A DNA stretch of 64,000 nt from Mesorhizobium sp. YC-39 (GCF_025753795.1 NZ_JAOWPS010000004.1:248001-312000), one strand, 5' to 3'; shown: positions 1 to 8,374, counted from the first letter of the stretch. Program-made: numbers and translations. The notes: generated by a model not told the origin, from the letters alone.

Positions 1-271
1 GCGTGCGCTCATCGTCGTTCTCGATCCAGGCGCCGGTGGAGACGCCGATCAGCGTTCCCGGGCAAGCGCGGCGGAGCGCGAGCATAGTCGGGTCCATCGC
101 CGCTGGCGCCAGGCTTTCGCGGCCGTCCGTCCCGCGCGCATGGACATGAAGCTCGGCCGCACCAGCGGCCACGCAGGCCACGCCGTCGCGCGCCATGGCT
201 TCGGGATCGAGCGGCAGTTGCGGATGGAAATCGGCGCTGCGCGCGCCATTGATGCAGGTCTGGACGATCAT
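1..271 (-). CDS. Beta-keto acid cleavage enzyme (BKACE, DUF849), N-terminal part
   Basis: Partial gene: the start codon is at 271 and the reading frame runs off the left edge, leaving 90 residues. The visible N-terminus (MIVQTCINGARSADFHPQLP, then AELHVHARG and GVSTGAWIE) matches the start of the DUF849 family, zinc-dependent TIM-barrel enzymes that condense a beta-keto acid with acetyl-CoA; 3-keto-5-aminohexanoate cleavage enzyme of lysine fermentation is the founding member. The HVH pair belongs to the metal-binding set of that family. The substrate cannot be read from this fragment, because members act on many different beta-keto acids. It reads away from the rest of the window, so its operon partners lie outside. 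Confidence 0.8.
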   Translation of the reverse strand, partial: MIVQTCINGARSADFHPQLPLDPEAMARDGVACVAAGAAELHVHARGTDGRESLAPAAMDPTMLALRRACPGTLIGVSTGAWIENDDERT

Positions 272-448
272 GGGGTTGGGCAGCCTAGTTGCGGTTGCCA
301 CAGTCTAGCGCAGGGTCGCGAAAACCGGAATCGGCACGCGCTATCATCCTGACAGATGGGCCGCTTTTCCCTTGTTTGGCCCTGACCTGTCCCGGCCGAA
401 TGGTTCAGTCCGTGCGCAAGCGATGGCGCGTCCCGCATCAGGCCCGTT

Positions 449-1111
449 TCATTCGATCAGCAGCAAGCCGCGCTTTTGGTCGCCATCGCTATCGATTGTG
501 TCCATGGCAGAGAACAGGCGTTCGCGCTCGATCAGCCATGGCTTGTAGCGTTCATTGACATCGAGAACGAAAACCATGTCCTCGGCCTCCAGATATCCGC
601 CGATCGGCGAAAAATGGCCGACGCCGGCGCCGAAGATCTTCTTACGGGTAAAGTTGATGATGTAGCGGCGACCGGGATCGTTGGCGCGTTTCATATGCTC
701 GCGGAATTCCCCGGCGGTCAGGTTCCGCAGCACGGAGACTTTCCGCCCGGTCTTCGTTCGGGCGACTTCGGCAACCTCGTCGAGCGTCAGGCCGATGATG
801 CAAAAGCCGGTCCAGCACTTTCCCGTCCCCTCGAGGACTTCCGCTTCGGTTGTTTCCTCTTCGCCGATCGAGCGGAATGTATTGGCGACGCTTGCCGGAC
901 CGCACCGTGACCCGTTCGATTGCCATTGGATGTCGGCATTGAAGGTGGCGGCCACAGGCAGCTTCCAGGCGGTGTTTATCAATTCAGGAGTACGGGTCAC
1001 GGATGACTGGATTGCCTCCGGCGAGACGGCCGACTGACCGGCAAGCAGGAATGCAGCGCCGCAAAGCAGGGCAACGCCGGCAATCGCACCGAAAGCAAGA
1101 CCGCGCTTCAT
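449..1111 (-). CDS. Phytochelatin synthase-like cysteine peptidase, exported or membrane-anchored
   Basis: A 220-residue protein with an N-terminal hydrophobic segment (residues 4-24) that looks like a signal peptide or membrane anchor, followed by a single papain-fold phytochelatin synthase domain. The catalytic triad can be read: Cys70 in SRCGPAS, His166 in GVGHFSPIGGY and Asp184 in VLDVNERY. Bacterial members are usually about this length and lack the C-terminal sensor domain of plant enzymes; characterised ones mainly hydrolyse glutathione to gamma-Glu-Cys rather than polymerise it. The ATG at 1111 is preferred over an in-frame upstream ATG at 1201 because it puts the hydrophobic segment at the N-terminus and has a GAGG upstream. 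It stands alone downstream of dctD on the same strand, with no obvious metal-resistance neighbours. Confidence 0.85.
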   Translation of the reverse strand: MKRGLAFGAIAGVALLCGAAFLLAGQSAVSPEAIQSSVTRTPELINTAWKLPVAATFNADIQWQSNGSRCGPASVANTFRSIGEEETTEAEVLEGTGKCWTGFCIIGLTLDEVAEVARTKTGRKVSVLRNLTAGEFREHMKRANDPGRRYIINFTRKKIFGAGVGHFSPIGGYLEAEDMVFVLDVNERYKPWLIERERLFSAMDTIDSDGDQKRGLLLIE

Positions 1112-1242
1112 GGGCTGAACCTCGAAGCAGTGCAGCGGAAGGACATTGCAGAAACGCGGTCGTAACGTCAATCGGCTGCAACAAGCCCGAGGGGCAAGCA
1201 CTACAGCCCGGACCTCAAAGCGGCGCCAAGCGATCGGTATTG

Positions 1243-2598
1243 CTATCTGGAAAATTCGCTGCGCACGATGCCATGGCGCTGGAGCTTGTCGTAGAAGGTC
1301 TTGCGCGGGATACCCAGCGCTTCAATCGTGCGCCGAACGTCGCCTTCATTGCGGCCGAGCGTCTCGCGGATGATGTCGGCCTCGTAGCGCTCCAGCCGCT
1401 CCGGCAGCTTCATGGCGGCATCCGGCTGGGCCGGGGCAGGGGATTGCGCCTGCGTTGCTTCTTCCAGCCCAAGCACGAAACGCTCGGCAAAATGCGCGAG
1501 CTCGCGCACATTGCCCGGCCAGTCATGCTCCCTGAGATGGCGATGCACCGAGGCGGGAACAGAAGGCACCGGGCGCCGGAAACGGGCGGCGGCGCGCTCG
1601 GCGAAGTAGAAGAACAGCAAGGCGACGTCGTCGCGGCGTTCGCGCAGCGGCGGGATCGAAATCGTCACCACGTTCAGCCTGTAATAGAGATCCTCGCGGA
1701 AAGCGCCGCGCTGGCGCGGATCGCTAAGATCGACCTTGGCGGCGGCAACGACGCGCAGATCCACCGGCCGCACTTCGTTGGTGCCGAGCGGCGTTACCTC
1801 GCGCATTTCCAGCACGCGCAGCATCTGCACCTGCGTCGAGACCGGCATGCTTTCGATCTCGTCGAGGAACAGCGTGCCGCCGCTGGCATGCTCGATGCGG
1901 CCGATGCGCTTCTTCTGCGCGCCGGTGAAGGCGCCCGCCTCATGGCCGAACAATTCGCTCTCGATGACGGTTTCCGGCAGTGTGCCGCAATTCAGCGCGA
2001 CGAAATTGCCCCTGGCGCGGCGGCTCCAGCGATGCAGCAGGCTCGCCACCACTTCCTTGCCGGAACCGGTCTCGCCGGTCACCAGAACGTCGACATCGGT
2101 GTCGGCGATCTGCCGCAGCATGCGGCGCAGCCGCTCCATGGCCGGCGTCTGGCCGATCAAGGGCAGGCCGTCCTGCGCCTCTCCGGCCGCCTCGCGCAAG
2201 GCCCGGTTCTCCATCACCAGACGGCGCTTTTCCGCCGCCCGCCGCACGCTCTGCACCAGCCGGTCGGCGGCAAAGGGTTTGGTGATGAAGTCGTAGGCGC
2301 CGTCCTTGATCGCCTTGACGGCAACCGCGATGTCGCCGTGCCCGGTGACAAGGATGACGGGAATGTCGGCATCCAGCCGCAGCACGCGATCGAACAACTG
2401 CAGGCCGTCGATCTCAGGCATGCGGATGTCGGACACCACGACGCCGGCGAAACCGGCGTCGAGCCTGGCCAGCGCCTCGGCCGCGACAGGAAAGGCCGAG
2501 ACCGAAAAACCGGCCAGCTCCAGCGTCTGCGCGGTGGCCTTCAGAAGATCGCTGTCGTCATCGATCAGGATGACCGGTGCGGCGTCGTGGTCCGTCAT
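1243..2598 (-). CDS. dctD: C4-dicarboxylate response regulator DctD (sigma-54 activator)
   Basis: A 451-residue NtrC-family regulator with three domains: receiver (1-120, phospho-acceptor Asp57 in VVVSDIRMPE), AAA+ sigma-54 activation domain (about 145-375; Walker A GETGSGKE at 175-182, sigma-54 contact GAFTGA at 222-227, Walker B LFLDEI at 243-248) and a C-terminal Fis-type helix-turn-helix (DVRRTIEALGIPRKTFYDKL). Phosphorylated DctD binds upstream of dctA and drives the -24/-12 promoter. The gene starts 6 bases after the dctB stop codon, so the two are co-transcribed, and it is the typical rhizobial partner of dctB. Length and domain order are normal for the family. Confidence 0.96.
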   Translation of the reverse strand: MTDHDAAPVILIDDDSDLLKATAQTLELAGFSVSAFPVAAEALARLDAGFAGVVVSDIRMPEIDGLQLFDRVLRLDADIPVILVTGHGDIAVAVKAIKDGAYDFITKPFAADRLVQSVRRAAEKRRLVMENRALREAAGEAQDGLPLIGQTPAMERLRRMLRQIADTDVDVLVTGETGSGKEVVASLLHRWSRRARGNFVALNCGTLPETVIESELFGHEAGAFTGAQKKRIGRIEHASGGTLFLDEIESMPVSTQVQMLRVLEMREVTPLGTNEVRPVDLRVVAAAKVDLSDPRQRGAFREDLYYRLNVVTISIPPLRERRDDVALLFFYFAERAAARFRRPVPSVPASVHRHLREHDWPGNVRELAHFAERFVLGLEEATQAQSPAPAQPDAAMKLPERLERYEADIIRETLGRNEGDVRRTIEALGIPRKTFYDKLQRHGIVRSEFSR

Positions 2599-2604
2599 GC
2601 TGTC

Positions 2605-4467
2605 TTACGCTGCTTTCAAGAGATGGATGGCGAAGCGTGTGCCGCTGTCGCCGCTCGAAACCTCGATGCGGCCGCCATAGTCGGCGACGATGTCCTTGGA
2701 GATGACGAGGCCGAGGCCAAGGCCTTTTTCCTTGGAGGTGTTGAACGGCGTGAACAGCGATTTAAGGATCGCCGGCGGGATGCCGGGTCCGTTGTCGGAC
2801 ACACTGATGCTCACGCCATCCGCCGTCTCCTCGACCGAAACCTGCACATGAGCGTCGTCGCGGCCGTCCAGCGCTTCCAGCGCGTTCTGGAAGAGATTGA
2901 TCAGCACTTGTTCGAGCCGGACCCGGTTGCCCATAACCCTAAGGCTCGGCGGCGGCAGGTCGATGGCCAATGCGTCGAGCCGGCCGGCAAAGCGGCTCTT
3001 CAGGAGCATGACGGCGCCCTCGATAACGGCGCTGAGTTCGACCGGTTCGGCAGCGGTGCGGCCCTTGCGGGCAAAAGCCTTCAATTCCTCGGTGATGGTG
3101 CCGATGCGTTCGGTCAGTGCGGCGATGGCGCCGAGGTTTTCCTCGGCGGGCGCCGTCTGCTTGCGGTCGAGGAAGGTGCGGGCATTGTCGGCATAGGCAC
3201 GTATGGTGGCAACCGGCTGGTTGATCTCATGGGCGACGCCGGCGGCGACCTGACCGAGGATGGCGAGACGGTTGGCCTGGACCAGCTCCTGCTGCACCAC
3301 CTGGAGTTTTGCTTCGGTGCCGCGGTGGTCAGTAATCTCGGCCTGCAGCCGATCGCGGGCCTGGCTCAGATCCTCTGTCCGTTCGATGACGCGGCGTTCG
3401 AGCTCAACGCGTGCCGCCTGCTCGGCGGCGATGCGCATTTGCGCCGACTGCCGGCGCCACAGGAGATAGGCGGCGAGACCAAGCAGCGGAATGACGACAC
3501 CCAGCGCCAGAAGCCGCATTTCGCGGATCGCGGCCGCGACCGGCGCTTCGGCCGGGACGAGATAGTCCAGCCGCCAGGGGGTCGAAGGGACCGGCGTAGA
3601 GAGACGCAGATACTCCGCATCGCTGCCGCCGGGCGTCACGGCATGAACGATCGACACGTCAGGGCGGAGCGCCTCGGGGCGCGTGATCGGCAACGGCACC
3701 AGCGGCGCGTCGCCGAATTGCTGGCTGTCACGGATGGCGGCAAGTGTGGCGCCGGCAAGCGGCGCCGTCGTCATGAAGCGCCAGGACGGCACGCTGGTGA
3801 TCAGCACGACGCCATGCTCGTCGCTGACATAGGCCGGGCGGTTCGCCTCGTGCCAGTCGGCCTCGAGTTGGTCGAACTCCGCCTTGACCACGACAACGCC
3901 GAGCGGTGTGGCGGTATCGCCGACGCGGCGCGAGATGTAGAGGCCCGGGCGCTTGCTGACATTGCCCAGTGCGAAATATTCGGCGGTTCCGGCCTGCATC
4001 GCGCCTGAGAAATAATCACGGAAACGGTAGTCGTTGCCGACGAAGCTGGTCGGCTCGCGCCAGTTGCTGGAGGCGATCGCGAAACCGTCGGTGCCGATGA
4101 CATAGAGCACCGCGGCCTTGGTGCCGGAGACCAGCCCTTCGAGCTTGCGGTTCAGGACATCGCTGGCAGCGGCGTTTTTCTGCGACAGCGCATCACGCAC
4201 CTGCTGGTCTTCGGACAAAAGCAGGGGGAGCGCGCGCGGACTTTCCAGCACGGCGCGCAGCAGCGCGACCTTCAGATTGGCGTCGGTGCGCCCCTGCACC
4301 GACAATGTGCCGATCTCGGCGGTGCGACCGTAAAGGCCGGCGCCGTACAACGCTGCTCCGGCGATCGCAATGGCGATGGCCGCAAACAGCAGCCAGGCAC
4401 GGCGCGCCCGCCTGCGGAGTTCTCCGGGCGTCGAAGACAAGGCAGCGGCGGGACGTTGCAGCATCAT
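2605..4467 (-). CDS. dctB: C4-dicarboxylate sensor histidine kinase DctB
   Basis: A 620-residue membrane kinase. Transmembrane helices lie near residues 23-45 and 316-338 and enclose a periplasmic tandem-PAS (dCache) sensor of about 270 residues that in rhizobia binds succinate, malate and fumarate. A linker coiled coil follows, then the HisKA domain with phosphorylated His413 (GVAHEINQP) and a GHKL ATPase domain with the N box (LINLFQNALEAL), DNGPGIP and GLGLGLVI. It phosphorylates DctD, encoded 6 bases downstream. It is divergent from dctA, and its start codon lies right beside the presumed DctD binding sites, so DctD could also affect dctBD expression. Confidence 0.96.
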   Translation of the reverse strand: MMLQRPAAALSSTPGELRRRARRAWLLFAAIAIAIAGAALYGAGLYGRTAEIGTLSVQGRTDANLKVALLRAVLESPRALPLLLSEDQQVRDALSQKNAAASDVLNRKLEGLVSGTKAAVLYVIGTDGFAIASSNWREPTSFVGNDYRFRDYFSGAMQAGTAEYFALGNVSKRPGLYISRRVGDTATPLGVVVVKAEFDQLEADWHEANRPAYVSDEHGVVLITSVPSWRFMTTAPLAGATLAAIRDSQQFGDAPLVPLPITRPEALRPDVSIVHAVTPGGSDAEYLRLSTPVPSTPWRLDYLVPAEAPVAAAIREMRLLALGVVIPLLGLAAYLLWRRQSAQMRIAAEQAARVELERRVIERTEDLSQARDRLQAEITDHRGTEAKLQVVQQELVQANRLAILGQVAAGVAHEINQPVATIRAYADNARTFLDRKQTAPAEENLGAIAALTERIGTITEELKAFARKGRTAAEPVELSAVIEGAVMLLKSRFAGRLDALAIDLPPPSLRVMGNRVRLEQVLINLFQNALEALDGRDDAHVQVSVEETADGVSISVSDNGPGIPPAILKSLFTPFNTSKEKGLGLGLVISKDIVADYGGRIEVSSGDSGTRFAIHLLKAA

Positions 4468-4472
4468 TCATC

Positions 4473-4533
4473 TGTGCATGATTTCGCACAAAGTGCAATT
4501 CGAACTATGCGGATAGCCGCACTTTCTATGTGC
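4473..4533. promoter_or_regulatory. Probable DctD upstream activating sites
   Basis: Three imperfect inverted repeats built on GTGC/GCAC and GCGG/CCGC lie 65-125 bp upstream of the -24/-12 promoter: TGTGC (4473-4477) with GCACA (4486-4490), GCGG (4509-4512) with CCGC (4517-4520), and GCAC (4519-4522) with GTGC (4530-4533). Tandem dyads of this kind upstream of dctA are the known DctD binding sites in Rhizobium and Sinorhizobium. Assignment to DctD is by position and family knowledge. Confidence 0.65.
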
Positions 4534-4597
4534 GAAGCGAACCCTTGAAGTCTGGAATATTCAACAAAATCAAATGACAGGCTCTCTTCCGCACACT

Positions 4598-4613
4598 TGG
4601 CACGGCAGTTGCA
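4598..4613 (+). promoter_or_regulatory. Sigma-54 (-24/-12) promoter of dctA
   Basis: TGGCAC at 4598-4603, five bases, then TTGCA at 4609-4613. This matches the RpoN consensus TGGCAC-N5-TTGC with no mismatch and correct GG-to-GC spacing. Transcription should begin about a dozen bases downstream, leaving a leader of about 80 bases before dctA. Confidence 0.92.
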
Positions 4614-4705
4614 AACACCAATTCAGCAGTCGCGAGGCTGCTGGAGGTCAAATGCAATTGCCCCGGGGAGTCGAGCTTTTCGATCGGGGCGCCATGGAGG
4701 ACGTT

Positions 4706-6037
4706 ATGCAGACAGCATTCGCTGCCGCCGAGCCGCGCGGCAAACTTCCCTTCTACCGGCATCTTTACGTGCAGGTGCTGGCGGCGATCGCCGCCGGCGT
4801 GCTGCTTGGTCACTTCTATCCCGAAACCGGTGAGGCGCTGAAGCCGCTCGGCGACGCCTTCATCAAGCTGGTCAAGATGGTGATCGCACCGGTCATCTTC
4901 CTGACGGTGGCGACCGGCATTGCCGGCGTTTCCGACCTGCACAAGGTCGGCCGCGTCGCCGGCAAGGCCATGATCTACTTCCTGGTGTTCTCGACGCTGG
5001 CGCTGGTCGTCGGTCTTGTCGTCTCGAACGTCGTCCAGCCGGGCGCCGGCATGCATATCAATCCGGCCACGCTCGATCCCACCAAGGTGGCGACCTTTGC
5101 CGAGAAGGCGCATGACACGACCATCGTCGGCTTCCTGATGAACATCATCCCCGACACCATCACCGGCGCTTTCGCGAAGGGCGACATCCTGCAGGTGCTG
5201 TTCTTTTCGGTGCTGTTCGGTGTTGCCTTGGCCATGGTCGGCGATCGCGGCCGTCCGGTCGTCGATTTCCTGCAGGCGCTGACCACGCCGATCTTCCGCC
5301 TCGTCGCCATCCTGATGAAGGCCGCACCCATCGGCGCTTTCGGCGCCATGGCCTTCACCATCGGCAAATATGGCATCGGCTCGATCGCCAACCTGGCCCT
5401 GCTGATCGGCACGTTCTACCTGACCGCACTGTTTTTCGTGCTGGTGGTGCTTGGCGCCGTCGCCCGCTACAACGGCTTCTCGATCCTGGCGCTGATCCGC
5501 TACATCAAGGAAGAACTGCTGCTGGTGCTCGGCACCTCGTCCTCGGAAGCGGCACTGCCCGGCCTGATGGCCAAGATGGAGCGCGCCGGCTGCAACCGCT
5601 CGGTGGTCGGGCTGGTCATCCCGACCGGTTATTCCTTCAACCTCGACGGCACCAACATCTACATGACGCTGGCCGCCCTGTTCATCGCGCAAGCGACCGA
5701 CACGCCGCTCACCTTCGGCGACCAGATCCTATTGCTCGCCGTTGCCATGCTGAGCTCCAAGGGTGCCGCCGGCATCACCGGCGCCGGCTTCATCACGCTG
5801 GCCGCGACGCTGTCGGTGGTGCCCACGGTGCCGGTTGCCGGCATGGCGCTGATCCTCGGTGTCGACCGCTTCATGTCGGAGTGCCGGGCACTGACCAACT
5901 TCGTCGGCAATGCGGTGGCGACCGTGGTCGTGGCGCGCTGGGAAGGGGAACTCGACCAAACCAAGTTCGCCGCCGCCATGGCCGGCGACCTGCCCGAGGA
6001 AGTTGACCTGTCGCTGCCCGGGCTGCAGCCCGCCTGA
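4706..6037 (+). CDS. dctA: C4-dicarboxylate:cation symporter DctA
   Basis: A 443-residue inner-membrane carrier of the dicarboxylate/amino acid:cation symporter (DAACS) family. The N-terminal segment RHLYVQVLAAIAAGVLLGHF, the serine-rich re-entrant hairpin (LGTSSSEAALPGLM) and the conserved GYSFNLDGT and AMLSSKGAAGITGAGF motifs are all present. It takes up succinate, malate and fumarate, the main carbon supply of rhizobia in nodules. The ATG at 4706 is chosen because GGAGGA sits 5 bases upstream and the length then matches rhizobial DctA; an in-frame ATG at 4694 lacks a ribosome site. It is expressed from the sigma-54 promoter at 4598 under DctBD. Confidence 0.96.
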   Translation: MQTAFAAAEPRGKLPFYRHLYVQVLAAIAAGVLLGHFYPETGEALKPLGDAFIKLVKMVIAPVIFLTVATGIAGVSDLHKVGRVAGKAMIYFLVFSTLALVVGLVVSNVVQPGAGMHINPATLDPTKVATFAEKAHDTTIVGFLMNIIPDTITGAFAKGDILQVLFFSVLFGVALAMVGDRGRPVVDFLQALTTPIFRLVAILMKAAPIGAFGAMAFTIGKYGIGSIANLALLIGTFYLTALFFVLVVLGAVARYNGFSILALIRYIKEELLLVLGTSSSEAALPGLMAKMERAGCNRSVVGLVIPTGYSFNLDGTNIYMTLAALFIAQATDTPLTFGDQILLLAVAMLSSKGAAGITGAGFITLAATLSVVPTVPVAGMALILGVDRFMSECRALTNFVGNAVATVVVARWEGELDQTKFAAAMAGDLPEEVDLSLPGLQPA

Positions 6038-6064
6038 GCGTTCAGGCTCTATGATCATAGGCTC

Positions 6065-6087
6065 GGGGCCGGCTCGCCGCCGGCTCC
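6065..6087 (+). terminator. GC-rich hairpin just after dctA
   Basis: GGGGCCGGC and GCCGGCTCC form a nine-pair stem (one G-U) around TCGCC, 28 bases past the dctA stop codon. There is no T-run, so it may stabilise the mRNA end rather than terminate. Confidence 0.35.
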
Positions 6088-6155
6088 GGGAGAGAGCGCC
6101 AATCTCCACCACAGGCCGCCGCGATGCCTTCGTCGGTCGCTGCAGCATGAAACGT

Positions 6156-6177
6156 AACAGGCTTGTGAGCCTGTTTT
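6156..6177 (+). terminator. Rho-independent terminator-like hairpin downstream of dctA
   Basis: AACAGGCT, a four-base loop, AGCCTGTT and a short T-run (6174-6177), about 120 bases after the dctA stop codon. The stem is perfect but only moderately stable and the T-run is short. The rest of the gap to 6522 shows no convincing gene. Confidence 0.5.
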
Positions 6178-6522
6178 CGGCGAAGGGCTTGCTCCGGCCG
6201 TATTTGGGGGCCAGTATTCGCCATGCCTTCAAGGTGCCTGTCTGCTTCGGTCCCGGCCTGATCGCGACCGACGCTTTTCCGTCAGGCTCGGTTGTCGTGT
6301 CATCCCAGCCGAACCGTCGGAGCCCTTGCTGCCGCCAACCATGACCGGCGGCAGTCTTCGAAGGCGACGGCGGCCTCAGCATGAAGTCGCAAAGCAAGAG
6401 ACGTGACCCGTCCTGACGGAAGGCGAAGGCTTTCCCTCAGGAATTCGTGGGACGCGCTTGAAGAGGAAGCAGGCCCGCGCGCGGGTTTGCCGAAACCAAA
6501 GCAAGATGCGAGGTCAAATGCG
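6178..6522. other. Intergenic leader before the glycosyltransferase
   Basis: About 345 bases between the hairpin after dctA and the glycosyltransferase start. Short open frames here have no ribosome sites or recognisable products. It probably holds the promoter of the gene at 6523, which could not be picked out by eye. Confidence 0.4.
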
Positions 6523-7581
6523 ATGCAGCCTATCATTCCGGTATCCATCATCATCCCGAACTACAATTACGCGCGTTTCCTCGAGCGCAGCATCGACAGC
6601 GCCCTGGAGCAGGACCACGCGGATGTCGAAGTCATCGTTGTCGACGACGCCTCACAGGATAATTCCACGACAATCATGAAATCCTATGGCGACAGGATCC
6701 TCGCCTGCCCGCGGGAGAAGAATGGCGGGCATGCCGCGGCCTTCAACACCGGCTTTGCCGCAAGCTCGGGCAAGATCGTCCTCTTCCTCGATGCCGACGA
6801 CTATCTCTATCCGACCGCCGTCTCGACGATCGTGGACATCTGGGATGCGGCAACCGCCCAGGTGCAATCCAGGCTGCATATCGTCGATGAACGGCAACGC
6901 ATCAAGGACGTCTTTCCACTGCCCGAACTGCCTTTCGACAGTGGCGACGTGATGCCGAAACTCCTGCACAAGGGCCGCTACCAAACGACGGTGACCAGCG
7001 GGCTGGCCTTTGACCGCGCCACCCTGGAATCGATCATGCCTATACCGGAGCCGGAATTCCGCCAGGGCGCCGATGGCTATCTTGCAACGCTGGCGCCGCT
7101 TTACGGGCACGTCCAATCCATCGACGAATGCGTCGGCGCCTATCGGATCCACGGCGCCAATCATTCGGTCTTCGGCGAGAAGCTCGCCGAGCGCGCGCGC
7201 TGGCGGGTAAGTCACGACTTTCGCCGCATGGAGGCACTGTCGGGGCAAGCGTCCGAGATCGGCGTGACCATCGTGCCGTCGGATACGGTCCGCCACGATC
7301 CGGTGCACCTTGAGGAGCGGCTGGCATCGCTCTGCGCGGACCAGAGCCGGCACCCGGTGGCCGGCGATTCCCGATTGGCGCTCGGAGCGGCCGGCGCCGT
7401 CGCCAGCCTGGAAATGACGGCGTCTCTGCGTCGGCGTGCGGTGCTTGCCGCCTGGTTCCTGTCGGTCGGCTTGCTGCCGCGGAAAATGGCCATGGCTGTG
7501 CTGTCGTGGAAGCTCGACGCCTCGTCGAGGCCGGCATTCCTGACCCGCCTGTCCAAGACCATCCGCCACGCGATGGGGTAG
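6523..7581 (+). CDS. Family 2 glycosyltransferase
   Basis: A 352-residue GT-A fold glycosyltransferase. The N-terminal strand VSIIIPNYNYARFLERSID, the nucleotide-binding VIVVDDASQDNS and the metal-binding FLDADDY motif are clear; the C-terminal 100 residues are not recognised. It should transfer a sugar from a nucleotide-sugar to a surface polysaccharide or lipid acceptor on the inner face of the inner membrane. The ATG at 6523 is chosen because the GT2 motif begins right after it; in-frame codons back to 6403 have no family counterpart. It is isolated from the main glycan cluster at 26198-31344, so its pathway is unknown. Confidence 0.8.
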   Translation: MQPIIPVSIIIPNYNYARFLERSIDSALEQDHADVEVIVVDDASQDNSTTIMKSYGDRILACPREKNGGHAAAFNTGFAASSGKIVLFLDADDYLYPTAVSTIVDIWDAATAQVQSRLHIVDERQRIKDVFPLPELPFDSGDVMPKLLHKGRYQTTVTSGLAFDRATLESIMPIPEPEFRQGADGYLATLAPLYGHVQSIDECVGAYRIHGANHSVFGEKLAERARWRVSHDFRRMEALSGQASEIGVTIVPSDTVRHDPVHLEERLASLCADQSRHPVAGDSRLALGAAGAVASLEMTASLRRRAVLAAWFLSVGLLPRKMAMAVLSWKLDASSRPAFLTRLSKTIRHAMG

Positions 7582-7662
7582 TTTGGATTCGGAATCACAG
7601 AGCGGAACAATTCAACCAACTGCCCATTGTGTGTGCGAGGGAAAACCCACAGGAGAACAACA

Positions 7663-8160
7663 ATGGCCAAACAAAAAATGCTAGAGGATCTGTTTCACGA
7701 CACGCTGAAGGACATCTATTTTGCCGAGAAGAAAATCCTCACAACCCTGCCCAAGATGGCAAAGGCAGCCCAGAGTGCGGATCTGAAGGCGGCTTTCGAG
7801 AAGCATCGCAGCGAAACCGAAGGCCATGTCGCCCGCCTCGAGCAGGTGTTCGCAATCATCGACAAGAAGCCGCAGGGCAAGACCTGCCCGGCAATCGTCG
7901 GCATCACCGATGAGGGCGCTGAAATCATGGAAGAATACAAGGGCTCACCGGCGCTTGATGCCGGGCTCCTGGCTGCAGCGCAGTCGGTCGAACACTATGA
8001 GATTTCGCGCTACGGAACGATGCGGACATGGGCCGGCGAGCTTGGCCTGAAGGATGCGGTTGCGCTTCTTGAAGCGACGCTGAAGGAAGAAAAGGCAACC
8101 GACGAGGCCCTGACCGGGATCGCCACCACAGCCGTCAATCAGCAAGCAGAAGCAGCCTGA
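7663..8160 (+). CDS. Ferritin-like stress protein of the YciE/YciF family (DUF892)
   Basis: A 165-residue, all-helical protein. It begins with the family signature LEDLFHDTLKDIYFAEKKIL and carries repeated acidic/histidine helices (FEKHRSETEGHVARLE, QSVEHYEISRYG, LEATLKEEKATDEAL) that form a ferritin-like four-helix bundle with a likely di-iron site. Family members are induced by osmotic, desiccation or stationary-phase stress; the biochemical role is not settled. AGGAG lies just upstream of the ATG. A GGAAC at 7604 followed 16 bases later by CATT faintly resembles an EcfG general-stress promoter, but this is weak. A strong terminator follows directly. Confidence 0.88.
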   Translation: MAKQKMLEDLFHDTLKDIYFAEKKILTTLPKMAKAAQSADLKAAFEKHRSETEGHVARLEQVFAIIDKKPQGKTCPAIVGITDEGAEIMEEYKGSPALDAGLLAAAQSVEHYEISRYGTMRTWAGELGLKDAVALLEATLKEEKATDEALTGIATTAVNQQAEAA

Positions 8161-8166
8161 TACAAT

Positions 8167-8201
8167 AAAGGCCCACCGTTGTTCGGTGGGCCTTTCTTTT
8201 T
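8167..8201 (+). terminator. Strong Rho-independent terminator after the ferritin-like gene
   Basis: AAAGGCCCACCG, loop TTGTT, CGGTGGGCCTTT, then TCTTTTT: a perfect 12-bp stem with a T-rich tail. The Shine-Dalgarno GGAGG of the next small gene begins immediately after the tail, so that gene is either read through or has its promoter inside the upstream gene. Confidence 0.92.
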
Positions 8202-8212
8202 GGAGGTTTACG

Positions 8213-8374
8213 ATGACCAACACCCCGTCCAAAGACCATCGCATTTCCGACAAGGAAGCCTTGCGCATTGCCGAGCAAACGGATGTTTCGCCGCAGCAGG
8301 CCAAGGACCTTGCCAAGGAGCACGGCAAAGCCAAGGGCGAGCAGGAAGCCCGAAAGACCAAGGACGAGGGCTGA
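8213..8374 (+). CDS. Small basic/acidic helical protein (53 aa), unknown function
   Basis: A 53-residue, charge-rich protein (MTNTPSKDHRISDKEALRIA..., ending KAKGEQEARKTKDEG). The middle (ISDKEALRIAEQTDVSPQQAKDLAKEHG) looks like a helix-turn-helix-sized pair of helices reminiscent of small DUF3606-type stress proteins, but the match is not close enough to assign. GGAGG lies 6-7 bases before the ATG at 8213, a strong start; an upstream ATG at 8186 lies inside the terminator loop and is rejected. It follows the ferritin-like gene with only the terminator between, so it may share its stress regulation through partial read-through. Confidence 0.7.
   Translation: MTNTPSKDHRISDKEALRIAEQTDVSPQQAKDLAKEHGKAKGEQEARKTKDEG

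Noticed and set aside
1003..4008. A 1001-codon plus-strand open frame opposite dctD and dctB
   Set aside because: It is the antisense of two well-conserved genes in GC-rich DNA; its composition (Arg, Gly, Asp, Gln, His rich) is that of a shadow frame and it has no domain.
4526..5692. A 388-codon minus-strand frame opposite dctA
   Set aside because: Shadow of dctA; low-complexity His/Asp/Gln/Arg composition and no ribosome site.
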